From an uncultured beta proteobacterium (GTDB lineage Bacteria; Pseudomonadota; Gammaproteobacteria; Burkholderiales; Burkholderiaceae): a stretch of DNA of 10,126 bases. The stretch spans positions 1 through 10,126 of the forward strand of contig CAILON010000266.1 of NCBI GenBank assembly GCA_903835865.1, read 5' to 3'. This document shows positions 1 through 7,434 of the stretch, in pieces (position 1 is the stretch's first letter; each line of letters starts with the position of its first letter). A program made the position numbers and the translations under genes. The notes beneath the pieces are model-generated. The model did not search any database, had not been told where the DNA came from, and saw nothing but the letters and a program-made list of their open reading frames with translations.

Positions 1-282
1 GCTCTAGAGATTGCCATGGCTTTGGGTTGCAACCCAAGCTTACTGCTCTTAGATGAACCTACTGCTGGAATGTCCCCAGAAGAGACTCTTGTCATGATGG
101 ATCTCATCCGCACTCTCGCAAATGAGCGTACGGTTATCTTGGTAGAACACAAGATGAAACTCATTATGGGTTTATGCAAACGCATCATTGTTCTTCATCA
201 TGGCGAGTGCTTAGCTGAAGGAACGCCAGAAGAAATTCAAAATAATGCTGAGGTGCGACGCGTGTACCTAGGCCAAGGTTAA
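1..282 (+). CDS. livG: LivG-type ABC transporter ATPase, C-terminal part (5' end outside window)
   Basis: This is the last 93 residues of an ATP-binding subunit of a branched-chain amino acid/organic-acid (HAAT) importer; the frame is open through base 1, so the gene starts upstream of the window. Visible are the Walker B segment [11 protein letters not shown], the D-loop region just after it (GMSPEE), the H-loop histidine in VEHKM, and the closing [12 protein letters not shown] stretch typical of LivG, in which the nucleotide leads into the last beta-strands and a short C-terminal helix. Walker A and the signature motif lie outside. LivF follows after 14 bp on the same strand, the usual livG-livF order, so the two are co-transcribed. 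The subunit would sit on the cytoplasmic face of the LivHM permease. The substrate cannot be told from the ATPase; in Burkholderiales such systems also carry aromatic and other carboxylic acids. Confidence 0.93.
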   Translation, partial: ALEIAMALGCNPSLLLLDEPTAGMSPEETLVMMDLIRTLANERTVILVEHKMKLIMGLCKRIIVLHHGECLAEGTPEEIQNNAEVRRVYLGQG

Positions 283-296
283 ATCGAAAGTGATCT

Positions 297-1001
297 ATGT
301 TGCGTGTTGAAAACTTAAACGCTTGGTATGACCGAAGCCACGTCTTGCAAGGCGTCTCACTTGAAGTTAATAAGGGAGAAATAGTGACCCTGATGGGGCG
401 CAATGGGGCAGGGAAAACAACGACTTTACGCTCCCTGATGGGCTTGCTCTCAAAGCGCCAAGGCTCAGCCTCTGTTGATGGCACCTCCTTCTTGGATTTG
501 CCAGCTCATGACCGCTTTCATCTTGGATTAGCCTATGTACCTGAGGATCGCCGCATTGTTCCCGGCCTAACTGTCAAAGAGAATCTGGAACTTGGCGTTA
601 TAGCCCAAAAGAATCGTGGCGACATGAGCGCCATGGTTGATGAGATTGCAGAAACTTTCCCTCGCCTTAAAGAGCGCCTTCACCAAGACGGTACTTCCAT
701 GTCGGGTGGAGAACAACAAATGCTGGCCATTGCAAGAGCAATGATTGGCAAGCCGAAGGTCATCTTATTAGATGAGCCATCGGAAGGCATCATGCCTGTT
801 TTGGTTGAGGAAATGTTTGAATTGTTTGCTAACCTTAAGCAAAAGGGTTTAACTATCCTCTTGGTAGAGCAAAACGTGCAACAGGCTTTGAAGATTTCAG
901 ATCGCGCTTATATTTTGGATCAGGGTGAAATTGTGTTTCATGACACCGCTCAGAATCTTTTAAATAACGATGAGATTCAGCAAAAATATTGTGCTGTTTA
1001 A
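297..1001 (+). CDS. livF: LivF-type ABC transporter ATPase
   Basis: This is a complete 234-residue second ATPase of the same HAAT importer, the normal LivF length. Walker A is GRNGAGKT (34-41), the Q-loop region reads YVPEDRRIVPGLTV (80-93) as is usual for LivF, the signature is MSGGEQQ (135-141), Walker B is VILLDEPSEGI (155-165), and the H-loop position carries Gln in VEQNV (190-194), which is normal for LivF. The start lies 14 bp after livG with only a weak GAAAG ribosome binding site, so translation probably depends on reinitiation from livG. Its stop codon overlaps the stop codon of the opposing YqaA-family gene by 4 bp, leaving no room for a terminator between the two genes. The protein powers uptake together with LivG; substrate unknown. 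Confidence 0.95.
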   Translation: MLRVENLNAWYDRSHVLQGVSLEVNKGEIVTLMGRNGAGKTTTLRSLMGLLSKRQGSASVDGTSFLDLPAHDRFHLGLAYVPEDRRIVPGLTVKENLELGVIAQKNRGDMSAMVDEIAETFPRLKERLHQDGTSMSGGEQQMLAIARAMIGKPKVILLDEPSEGIMPVLVEEMFELFANLKQKGLTILLVEQNVQQALKISDRAYILDQGEIVFHDTAQNLLNNDEIQQKYCAV

Positions 1002-1501
1002 ATTAAATGTAGCCAATGCCCTAGTTGATGCCAAAAACTAGTAGGTACCAAGGTAAGAAGCCAGGTCATTGTGAGATAGCGAAACAATTTACCGAAGAAC
1101 ATATACATCAAGCAGGGTAGCCACGCCAGTCGAAGCCATCCTGCAGCAAAACACAGTGGATCGCCAAAACCAGGCAACCAGGATAGCAACAACATTTTTG
1201 GTCCTCGCGCCGTCAACCATGCTTGAACACGGCCATGGGTTGGACCCTTCAGTGATTCAAAGCTATTTCTACTGATTAAACCAAGCCACCAATCAAATAT
1301 ACCGCCACAAGTATTACCAATGGTGGCCACCATAATGGCGAACCAATACATTTGTGGCTCAAGCGAAACATATCCAAATAGAATTGGCTCAGAACCAATC
1401 GGAATGAGCGTTGCGGAAATAAACGCACTAAAGAATACTGCCGGCAAACCTACCGAAGGCAATCCAAACCATGAAAAAAAATGTCCGAATATTTGCTCCA
1501 T
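998..1501 (-). CDS. YqaA-family (DedA/VTT-related) inner membrane protein
   Basis: This 167-residue polytopic membrane protein matches the layout of E. coli YqaA. It has a reentrant-type segment FFSAFISATLIPIGSEPI (23-40), a second segment with ATIGNTCGG (59-67), the hallmark LLLSWLPGFGDPLCFAAGW (104-122), and a last membrane segment starting near FFGKLFRYL. The family is a short relative of the DedA/SNARE-associated (VTT) proteins; DedA relatives are linked to lipid-carrier or phospholipid movement and membrane potential, but YqaA itself has no firm function. The start codon shares its A with the stop of the upstream CoA-transferase (TAATG), so the two are translationally coupled, and a hairpin covers the likely ribosome binding site. 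A functional link to the CoA-transferase is not obvious and the pairing may simply be economical. Confidence 0.85.
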   Translation of the reverse strand: MEQIFGHFFSWFGLPSVGLPAVFFSAFISATLIPIGSEPILFGYVSLEPQMYWFAIMVATIGNTCGGIFDWWLGLISRNSFESLKGPTHGRVQAWLTARGPKMLLLSWLPGFGDPLCFAAGWLRLAWLPCLMYMFFGKLFRYLTMTWLLTLVPTSFWHQLGHWLHLI

Positions 1502-2733
1502 TAAGCGAGCACCCCTGATTTTTTCAGGAGGGCAATTTGCTCATCAGTTAATCCTGCTGCTTTAAGAACTGAATCGGTATGCTCCCCCAGAGTTGGGGCG
1601 CGGTAGCGAATAGCGCCAGGATTTTGCGATAGCTTTGGAATAATTCCGGGAACTTGTACCTTAAGGCCATCAGCCCCTTCTACTGTCTCGATCACTCCAC
1701 GAGCGTGGTAATGGGGATCTTCAGAAATATCTTTTGCTGTATAAATTTTTCCAGAAGGCACTTGCACCCCAACCAGATCTTTTAATACTTCATCAATCGA
1801 CAAAGTACCTGTCCATGCATTGATTGCTCCATCTATTTCAGCTACTCGCTTGGCTCGGCCATCGTTATGCGCAAGCGTTGGGTCTTCTCCTAAATCTGGC
1901 CTACCGATTAAAGCCATCAATCGTTTGTAGATCGAATCTCCGTTACCTGCAATCAAAACATACTGACCATCTTTACAGCGATAAGCATTCGAAGGCGCTA
2001 TCCCTGGTAAGGCACCACCCGCAGGCTGTCGAATAGCACCGAAAGCTGAATACTCGGGCAACAAACTTTCCGTGAGGTTAAAGACCGCTTCATAAAGTGC
2101 TACATCAATCATCTGCCCATCACCACCGCGAGCATCGCGCTCATACAGAGCCAACAAGACACCCAACGCACCGTGCAGCCCAGCAATCGTATCGCCCAAA
2201 GAAACGCCTGCTCTCACCGGCACCTCATTAGGATGACCTGTAATGTGACGTAGGCCAGCCATTGCTTCACCAATCGCTGCGAAACCAGGCTCATCGCGCC
2301 TAGGTCCATCCTGACCATATCCCGAGATACGCAACATAATCATTTTGGGATTAGCTTGATGTAATTCCTCCCAGCCAAGACCCCATTTCTCTAAAGTGCC
2401 TGGTCTGAAATTTTCAATGACCACATCAGCTTCAAGCGCTAGTTGACGTGCAATGGCTTGCCCTTCCTTAACGCGCAGATCTAAAGCAATCGACTGTTTA
2501 TTCCGAGACTGTGCCTGCCACCAGACCGAGGTTCCCTTATGGAGCATGCGCCACTTACGCAATGGATCTCCCTCACCGGGCGATTCCACCTTAATGACTT
2601 CAGCCCCAAAATCAGCCAGTGTTTTAGAGGCAAATGGCCCCGCAATTAACTGGCCCAATTCCAGCACTTTGATTCCTGAGAGGATTTGCTGGTGGTTCTT
2701 TGCTATCGGCAAGTTCTTATCCCTATTATTCAT
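1501..2733 (-). CDS. Class III (CaiB/BaiF) CoA-transferase
   Basis: A 410-residue family III CoA-transferase, which moves CoA between carboxylic acids through an enzyme-bound aspartyl anhydride. The N-terminal signature LIAGPFASKTLADFGAEV (29-46) and IKVESPGEGDP follow a 20-residue leader. The catalytic aspartate is probably Asp181 in GVSLGDTIAGLHG (176-188), aligned from memory with Asp169 of formyl-CoA transferase. The C-terminal linker and tail carry ISGYGQDGP (136-144), ARGGDGQMIDVAL and PTLGEHTDSVL. Length is typical. No ATG or conventional Shine-Dalgarno sequence gives a better start within the first 60 residues. It heads a minus-strand pair with the YqaA-family gene and is divergent from an acyl-CoA dehydrogenase whose partner is a second CoA-transferase. 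The acid substrate and CoA donor are not readable from sequence; class III enzymes include formyl-, succinyl-, carnitine- and bile-acid-type members. Confidence 0.92.
   Translation of the reverse strand: MNNRDKNLPIAKNHQQILSGIKVLELGQLIAGPFASKTLADFGAEVIKVESPGEGDPLRKWRMLHKGTSVWWQAQSRNKQSIALDLRVKEGQAIARQLALEADVVIENFRPGTLEKWGLGWEELHQANPKMIMLRISGYGQDGPRRDEPGFAAIGEAMAGLRHITGHPNEVPVRAGVSLGDTIAGLHGALGVLLALYERDARGGDGQMIDVALYEAVFNLTESLLPEYSAFGAIRQPAGGALPGIAPSNAYRCKDGQYVLIAGNGDSIYKRLMALIGRPDLGEDPTLAHNDGRAKRVAEIDGAINAWTGTLSIDEVLKDLVGVQVPSGKIYTAKDISEDPHYHARGVIETVEGADGLKVQVPGIIPKLSQNPGAIRYRAPTLGEHTDSVLKAAGLTDEQIALLKKSGVLA
1512..1530 (-). promoter_or_regulatory. Hairpin covering the YqaA-family ribosome binding site
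   Basis: On the minus strand CCTGA and TCAGG form a perfect 5-bp stem around an A5 loop within the last codons of the CoA-transferase. The downstream arm runs into AGGGG, the best Shine-Dalgarno-like element, 10 bases before the YqaA-family ATG. Closed, it would hide that site; a ribosome translating the upstream gene would open it. Confidence 0.4.
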
Positions 2734-2844
2734 TTCAAGAGGCTATTTTCCCCTTCTTTTTACTATTTTCACGGATTTTCAAATCTTGCTTAAACTATTG
2801 TACAAATCACAAAATAAACTAAGAATCCGTTAACTGAGACTTTA
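2734..2844. promoter_or_regulatory. Divergent regulatory region between CoA-transferase and acyl-CoA dehydrogenase
   Basis: This 111-bp AT-rich gap is the only non-coding space serving both the leftward CoA-transferase/YqaA pair and the rightward dehydrogenase/CoA-transferase pair, so promoters for both should be here or just inside the genes. A perfect 8-bp palindrome TTGTACAA is at 2798-2805. Four short T-tracts (2746-2749, 2757-2761, 2766-2769, 2776-2779) recur at about one helical turn. For the rightward genes TTGCTT (2786-2791) with an 18-bp gap to CAAAAT is a weak promoter match. I could not find a convincing leftward promoter. Shared control of the two blocks is an inference. Confidence 0.5.
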
Positions 2845-4014
2845 ATGAATCAACCCATCCCCAAGCCAGACCAATACCAAGATATGCGCGAAGCCCTGCG
2901 TGACCTATGCAAGAGCTTTGATTCAGCATATTGGCAAAAAATAGACCATGAGCGTGGTTATCCAGAGGCTTTTGTAAAAGCAATGACCGAGGCTGGCTGG
3001 TTAGCTGCATTAATCCCTGAAGAATATGGTGGATCAGGATTGGGCTTAGCTGAAGCATCAGTCATCATGGAAGAAATTAATTTTTCAGGCGGAAACTCAG
3101 GGTCTTGTCATGGGCAGATGTACAACATGGGCACCCTACTGCGCCATGGATCGGATATTCAAAAGCAACTGTATTTGCCCAAAATTGCCTCTGGTGAATT
3201 ACGCCTTCAAAGTATGGCCGTAACTGAACCCACGACTGGGACAGACACCACCAAACTAAAAACTACTGCCGTTAAAAAGGGAGATAAGTACATCGTCAAC
3301 GGACAAAAAGTATGGATCTCACGTATTCAGCACTCTGACCTCATGATCTTACTGGCACGAACGACTCCTCTAGCTGAAGTGAAACGTAAGTCGGAAGGTA
3401 TGTCGATCTTTATCGTCAATCTTAAAGATGCCATTGGCAAAGGTATGGAAGTTAGACCAATTGCCAATATGGTCAATCATGAAACCAATGAAGTCTTCTT
3501 TGATAATTTGGAAATTCCAGCAGAAAATCTCATCGGCGAAGAAGGTCAGGGATTTAAATACATCTTGGATGGTTTAAATGCAGAGCGCGTATTGATTGCC
3601 GCTGAGTGTATTGGTGATGCTTATTGGTTTATTGATCGCGCGCGCCGCTATGCCAATGAGCGCGTAGTATTCGATCGCCCGATCGGAAAAAATCAAGGGA
3701 TTCAATTTCCAATTGCTGATAGCTACATAGAAACTGAAGCGGCAAACTTAATGCGCTTCAAAGCCTGTGAGCTTTTTGATAGCCATCAACCTTGTGGACC
3801 AGAGGCTAATATGGCGAAGTACTTGGCTGCCAAGGCTTCTTGGGAAGCAGCGAATGTCTGCCTTCAAACCCATGGTGGCTTTGGCTTTGCTACTGAATAT
3901 GATGTTGAACGTAAATTCAGAGAAACGCGTCTTTATCAGGTTGCCCCCATTTCCACGAATTTAATCTACTCCTACGTGGCCGAACATGTTCTTGGTCTTC
4001 CAAGATCTTTTTAA
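2845..4014 (+). CDS. Acyl-CoA dehydrogenase family flavoprotein
   Basis: A 389-residue acyl-CoA dehydrogenase, the usual family length, expected to bind FAD and put an alpha,beta double bond into an acyl-CoA while passing electrons to ETF. In order it shows the helical N-domain ending in LIPEEYGGSGLG (56-67), the beta-domain flavin-contact stretch MAVTEPTTGTDT (124-135), NGQKVWISR (152-160), and the C-domain with RVVFDRPIGKNQ (273-284) and QTHGGFGFATEYDVERKFRE (341-360). The usual catalytic glutamate of the YEGT-type motif near the C-terminus is absent: that stretch reads YQVAPIST (364-371). Glu247 in LNAERVLIA lies where isovaleryl- and long-chain acyl-CoA dehydrogenases keep theirs, so it is the likely base. 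The second CoA-transferase follows after 11 bp in the same operon. Substrate unknown. Confidence 0.93.
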   Translation: MNQPIPKPDQYQDMREALRDLCKSFDSAYWQKIDHERGYPEAFVKAMTEAGWLAALIPEEYGGSGLGLAEASVIMEEINFSGGNSGSCHGQMYNMGTLLRHGSDIQKQLYLPKIASGELRLQSMAVTEPTTGTDTTKLKTTAVKKGDKYIVNGQKVWISRIQHSDLMILLARTTPLAEVKRKSEGMSIFIVNLKDAIGKGMEVRPIANMVNHETNEVFFDNLEIPAENLIGEEGQGFKYILDGLNAERVLIAAECIGDAYWFIDRARRYANERVVFDRPIGKNQGIQFPIADSYIETEAANLMRFKACELFDSHQPCGPEANMAKYLAAKASWEAANVCLQTHGGFGFATEYDVERKFRETRLYQVAPISTNLIYSYVAEHVLGLPRSF

Positions 4015-4025
4015 TTGGCACTGAT

Positions 4026-5210
4026 ATGAGTATTCGTCCATTAGACGGAATTACCGTGGTCTCGCTAGAGCATGCAATTGCAGCGCCCTTTTGCACAAGA
4101 CAGCTTGCTGATTTAGGCGCACGCGTCATCAAGGTAGAGCGTCCTGGCACAGGCGACTTTGCTCGCGGTTATGACAAGCAAGTCAAAGGACAAAGTTCTC
4201 ACTTTGTTTGGGTGAACCGCTCTAAAGAAAGCTTAACCCTAGACCTCAAGCAACCGACAGCACTTGCCGCACTCAAAACCCTTTTAAAAACTGCAGATGT
4301 TTTAGTGCAGAACCTAGCACCCGGTGCTGCAGCACGCATGGGATTAACTCCAGAACTTTTACAAAAAGATAATCCCCAATTGATTTTGTGTGACATCTCC
4401 GGATACGGCAACAACGGCTCCTATCGTGACAAGAAGGCCTATGACCTTCTCATTCAAAGTGAAGCAGGATTCTTATCAGTTACTGGTACTCCAGACTCAC
4501 CAAGTAAATCCGGTAACTCCATTGCTGATATCGCTGCAGGGATGTACGCCTACTCCAATATTTTGGCAGCGCTGATACAACGAGGCAAGACTGGCAAAGG
4601 CTCCGTCATTGATGTATCCATGCTTGAAGCATTGGGTGAATGGATGAGCTTTCCGATGTACTACGCCTTTGAAGGCGCCGACCCTCCCCCTAGAAATGGT
4701 GCATCACATGCAACCATTTACCCCTACGGTCCGTTTAAAGCTGGGGATGGCGGAACCATCATGTTAGGTTTACAAAATGAACGAGAATGGGTGCAATTCT
4801 GCGAGGTCGTTCTAGAGAATCCCACACTTGCACTTGATGAACGATTTGATAAAAACTTCAAACGCAATGAAAAGCGCGGCCAGCTCTTGGAAATTATTGA
4901 TAGCTGCTTTAGTAAACTCACTACCGAGCAAGTCATTGCCAAGCTAGAAAAAGCGCAGATCGCCAATGCGCGCCTCAATGATATGAAGGGTCTTTGGAAT
5001 CACCAGCAATTAAAAGATCGTGATCGCTGGGTGAATGTCGACACGCCTGCTGGAAGCATCCCAGCTCTACTGCCCCCTGGATTAAACAACTCTTATGAGT
5101 ATCGAATGGACGCCATCCCAGCAGTAGGCGAACACACTGATGCCATTCTGCAAGAATTAGGCCTAGCCAAAGCGGAGATAGCCAATATGCGCTCTAGTGG
5201 CGCAATTTAA
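4026..5210 (+). CDS. Class III (CaiB/BaiF) CoA-transferase, second copy
   Basis: A 394-residue family III CoA-transferase, clearly distinct from the one at 1501-2733. The N-terminal motif AAPFCTRQLADLGARVIKVE (19-38) and ISGYGNNG (124-131) are conserved, and the catalytic aspartate is probably Asp168 in GNSIADIAAGMYA (163-175). The C-terminal part has RLNDMKGLWNHQQLKDRDRW, then a proline-rich PALLPPG and PAVGEHTDAIL, a style I associate with succinyl-CoA:mesaconate/citramalate-type members, though this is only an impression. It lies 11 bp after the acyl-CoA dehydrogenase with a weak ribosome binding site, so the two are almost certainly one transcript. The pairing suggests activation of a carboxylic acid as its CoA ester followed by dehydrogenation. 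Its stop overlaps the stop of the opposing cardiolipin synthase gene by 4 bp. Confidence 0.92.
   Translation: MSIRPLDGITVVSLEHAIAAPFCTRQLADLGARVIKVERPGTGDFARGYDKQVKGQSSHFVWVNRSKESLTLDLKQPTALAALKTLLKTADVLVQNLAPGAAARMGLTPELLQKDNPQLILCDISGYGNNGSYRDKKAYDLLIQSEAGFLSVTGTPDSPSKSGNSIADIAAGMYAYSNILAALIQRGKTGKGSVIDVSMLEALGEWMSFPMYYAFEGADPPPRNGASHATIYPYGPFKAGDGGTIMLGLQNEREWVQFCEVVLENPTLALDERFDKNFKRNEKRGQLLEIIDSCFSKLTTEQVIAKLEKAQIANARLNDMKGLWNHQQLKDRDRWVNVDTPAGSIPALLPPGLNNSYEYRMDAIPAVGEHTDAILQELGLAKAEIANMRSSGAI
5188..5204 (+). terminator. Small hairpin at 3' end of second CoA-transferase
   Basis: A perfect 5-bp inverted repeat TGCGC/GCGCA encloses a 7-base loop just before the stop codon, followed by AATTTAAAG. 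The stem is short and the T-run poor, so this is a weak candidate for ending the dehydrogenase/CoA-transferase transcript. Confidence 0.2.
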
Positions 5211-6685
5211 AGTAGTGGCGAAGTGAGATGGGCTGCATTTTCTAAATAATGGTGCCAACGTGGCCGTTTTGCCCAAACCTGTGGATTAACATAATCAGAT
5301 TGGGCTAAATAGGCTTGAATCAACTTTCTGAGGTCAGCGCAAAAGTCTTCGTTGTACACAATAAGGCTGATTTCAAAATTGAGACGTAGGCTGCGCTGAT
5401 CAAAATTGACTGAGCCAAAAATAGCGACTCGTCTATCAATCAATAAACTCTTCGTGTGTAATAAGCCACCATGAAATTCAGCAATCTGAACGCCTGCACT
5501 CATTAAATCAGCGTAATAACTTTTACTACTCCAAGCAACCAAGGTAGAGTCATTTAACTTTGGCAAGATCAAGGTGACCTTAACGCCTCGTCTTGCAGAT
5601 GCCATTAGCGCCTGAAGTAAACCATCATCAGGACCAAAATATGGTGTCGTAATAGTGAGCTCTTCTCGCGCATCAATAATTGCTGAAAGCATTGTTTGGT
5701 ACAAAATATCATCGCGGTATACCGGCCCAGAAGCTAACTCTTGAGCTATAGCTGCGCCGTCAAAAGGAGATGGAGGAGGCAAACGATCGTCAAAGTGGGT
5801 AATATTGGGATTATCAACACTCCAGTCGAACGAAAACGTCAGTTCAAACTGCTCAGCAACTGGGCCTTCGACACGCACCATGGCATCGACCCACTCCCCA
5901 ACTCCAGAGTCCTGCTTAAAGGTTCTGGGATCAACCATATTCATGCTACCCGTCCATACAATTGCACCATCGACAATAAAGATCTTTCGATGTAAGCGAA
6001 GATCAGCACGACGAAATTGGAAGCGTCCAACCTGAATAGGCAAAGCCTCAGTTACCTGAATACCGGCATTACGAAAACGTGCAGGCCATTTCGACTTAAA
6101 CCAGGCGCTACTTCCAAGGGAGTCGAGCAATACGCGGCACTTAACTCCACGCTTTGCCGCTGCAATAACAGCCTCACCAACAAGATCGGCGTCACCACCT
6201 AGGGCCCAGATATAGAACTCAATATGAAGACTTTTCTTAGCCTGATTTATCTCATCAATGAACTTTTGCAAAATTTGCAATGAATTTGTGTGCAATTCAA
6301 GGCGATTGCCACAAACCACTGGCGTGCCATTTTGAGATTCTGCCAAGAGACTAAGAGCCCTACCTTCAATCGGCATCTGTTGTCTATCGCCAGCAGAATC
6401 TTGTCGCATTTTTTCAGTGATCAACTCGTACTCGCGATTCATGCGAGTAATTTTTCGCGTTAAACGCCGACCTACAGGACGCTCACCAATCAATATATAT
6501 AGACTGATGCCGATAATCGGAAAGCTCATCACAATAAAAATCCAGGCAAAAGCAACACCAACCGGCCTTCTCACAGAGATGATGACTCCAATGAAATAAG
6601 TCACCACTAAAAAATGGACCAAAAGAAGTCCATTGAGCCTCAAATCAAAAGTTGAATGTAAAAATATACTCAATAGGTCATTCAT
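5207..6685 (-). CDS. cls: Cardiolipin synthase (phospholipase D family)
   Basis: A 492-residue ClsA-like enzyme that makes cardiolipin from phosphatidylglycerol at the inner membrane. Two N-terminal membrane segments (about 19-37 and 43-66, the PLDc_N region) precede two phospholipase D domains with intact HKD motifs: HRKIFIVDG with His232, Lys234 and Asp239, followed by GSMNM, and HTKSLLIDRR with His410, Lys412 and Asp417, followed by GSVNFDQRS. The C-terminus ends in SPLL, as is common for ClsA. Start and stop of the upstream hydrolase overlap as ATGA, and a GGAAC ribosome binding site lies about 8 bases before the start. Position after a YbhP-like gene recalls the E. coli ybhP-clsB order, but the N-terminal membrane segments make it ClsA-like in build rather than ClsB-like. 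Confidence 0.95.
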   Translation of the reverse strand: MNDLLSIFLHSTFDLRLNGLLLVHFLVVTYFIGVIISVRRPVGVAFAWIFIVMSFPIIGISLYILIGERPVGRRLTRKITRMNREYELITEKMRQDSAGDRQQMPIEGRALSLLAESQNGTPVVCGNRLELHTNSLQILQKFIDEINQAKKSLHIEFYIWALGGDADLVGEAVIAAAKRGVKCRVLLDSLGSSAWFKSKWPARFRNAGIQVTEALPIQVGRFQFRRADLRLHRKIFIVDGAIVWTGSMNMVDPRTFKQDSGVGEWVDAMVRVEGPVAEQFELTFSFDWSVDNPNITHFDDRLPPPSPFDGAAIAQELASGPVYRDDILYQTMLSAIIDAREELTITTPYFGPDDGLLQALMASARRGVKVTLILPKLNDSTLVAWSSKSYYADLMSAGVQIAEFHGGLLHTKSLLIDRRVAIFGSVNFDQRSLRLNFEISLIVYNEDFCADLRKLIQAYLAQSDYVNPQVWAKRPRWHHYLENAAHLTSPLL

Positions 6686-7434
6686 AGCAGTTCCAATTCA
6701 GCCGTAATTCCAAGATGATCTGATAGTTTCATCCACTCATGCAATATTTGCGCTGAATGAATCTTTAACCCGCGGACATAAATACGGTCCATTGGTAACA
6801 TCGGTCTAACACTGGGAAAGGTCTTTGCTGGCGCCCCAGTTAAGACCTCGAATACTTCATCAAAGCCAGCAGCTTGCATAGGTGCACTCACTCGATTGCG
6901 CCAATCGTTAAAGTCACCAGCCACAATGGTTGGGCCACCTTGAGCCAACTCCCCAATGTAATGAATAATTTCTTCTAGCTGTCGCTCTCTGCCGCGTTCA
7001 AATAAAGCCAAGTGCACACAAAAGCAATGAATCGGTTGATGCAATCCCTCAAACTGCGTAACGCTATGCAGAAGCCCTCGACGCTCAAATCGATATGCTG
7101 AGATATCGTAGTTATGCCCTTTGTGCATAGGATGTTTGGATAGAATGGCATTCCCGTGATGGCCTGCAGAATATTCCACATTCTTACCGTAGTGCCAATG
7201 ATGCCAAAAGTCTTCGGAAAAAAAGTGTGTCAGCTCCGTTAGAGGCCACTGACTGAAGCGGCGCAATCTACCTCGATGCTCTTGCTGAAGTTCCTGCAGA
7301 AATAATAGGTCTGGGTGATGGCTACGCATTTTCTGGCGCAGCTGATAAATTGTCGAGTGTCGATGCAAAGGAGAAAGTCCTTTATGGACATTCATACTCA
7401 TCACGGTAAAGCGACCGCCAGTTTCTGAATTCAT
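6682..7434 (-). CDS. Endonuclease/exonuclease/phosphatase-fold hydrolase, YbhP-like
   Basis: A 250-residue metal-dependent hydrolase of the DNase I-like (EEP) superfamily. The active-site set is complete: Asn15 in MSMNVHKG, Glu48 in FLQELQ, GNAILSK (94-100), His141 in CVHLA, Asp174 and Asn176 in VAGDFND, Asp216 in MDRIYV, and Asp239-His240 in LSDHLGI. There is no signal peptide or membrane segment, so it should be cytoplasmic. The superfamily cuts nucleic acids, phosphoinositides or sphingolipids, so the substrate is open. The downstream cardiolipin synthase suggests a phospholipid-related phosphodiester, as proposed by context for E. coli YbhP. It is coupled on both sides: TAATG with the Bfd-like gene upstream and ATGA with cls downstream, with an AGGA ribosome binding site 8 bases before its start. 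Confidence 0.9.
   Translation of the reverse strand: MNSETGGRFTVMSMNVHKGLSPLHRHSTIYQLRQKMRSHHPDLLFLQELQQEHRGRLRRFSQWPLTELTHFFSEDFWHHWHYGKNVEYSAGHHGNAILSKHPMHKGHNYDISAYRFERRGLLHSVTQFEGLHQPIHCFCVHLALFERGRERQLEEIIHYIGELAQGGPTIVAGDFNDWRNRVSAPMQAAGFDEVFEVLTGAPAKTFPSVRPMLPMDRIYVRGLKIHSAQILHEWMKLSDHLGITAELELL

Noticed and set aside
1021..1041. Inverted repeat CTAGTT/AACTAG with a 9-base loop just past livF, considered as its terminator
   Set aside because: The stem is AT-rich and short, and no T-run follows it on either strand.
2453..2833. Plus-strand 126-codon open frame opposite the first CoA-transferase
   Set aside because: It lies antisense to well-conserved coding sequence and its translation shows no recognisable family.
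3672..3685. Tandem palindromes CGATCG-CC-CGATCG
   Set aside because: They encode the conserved VFDRPIG segment of the acyl-CoA dehydrogenase and have almost no loop; ordinary coding sequence explains them.
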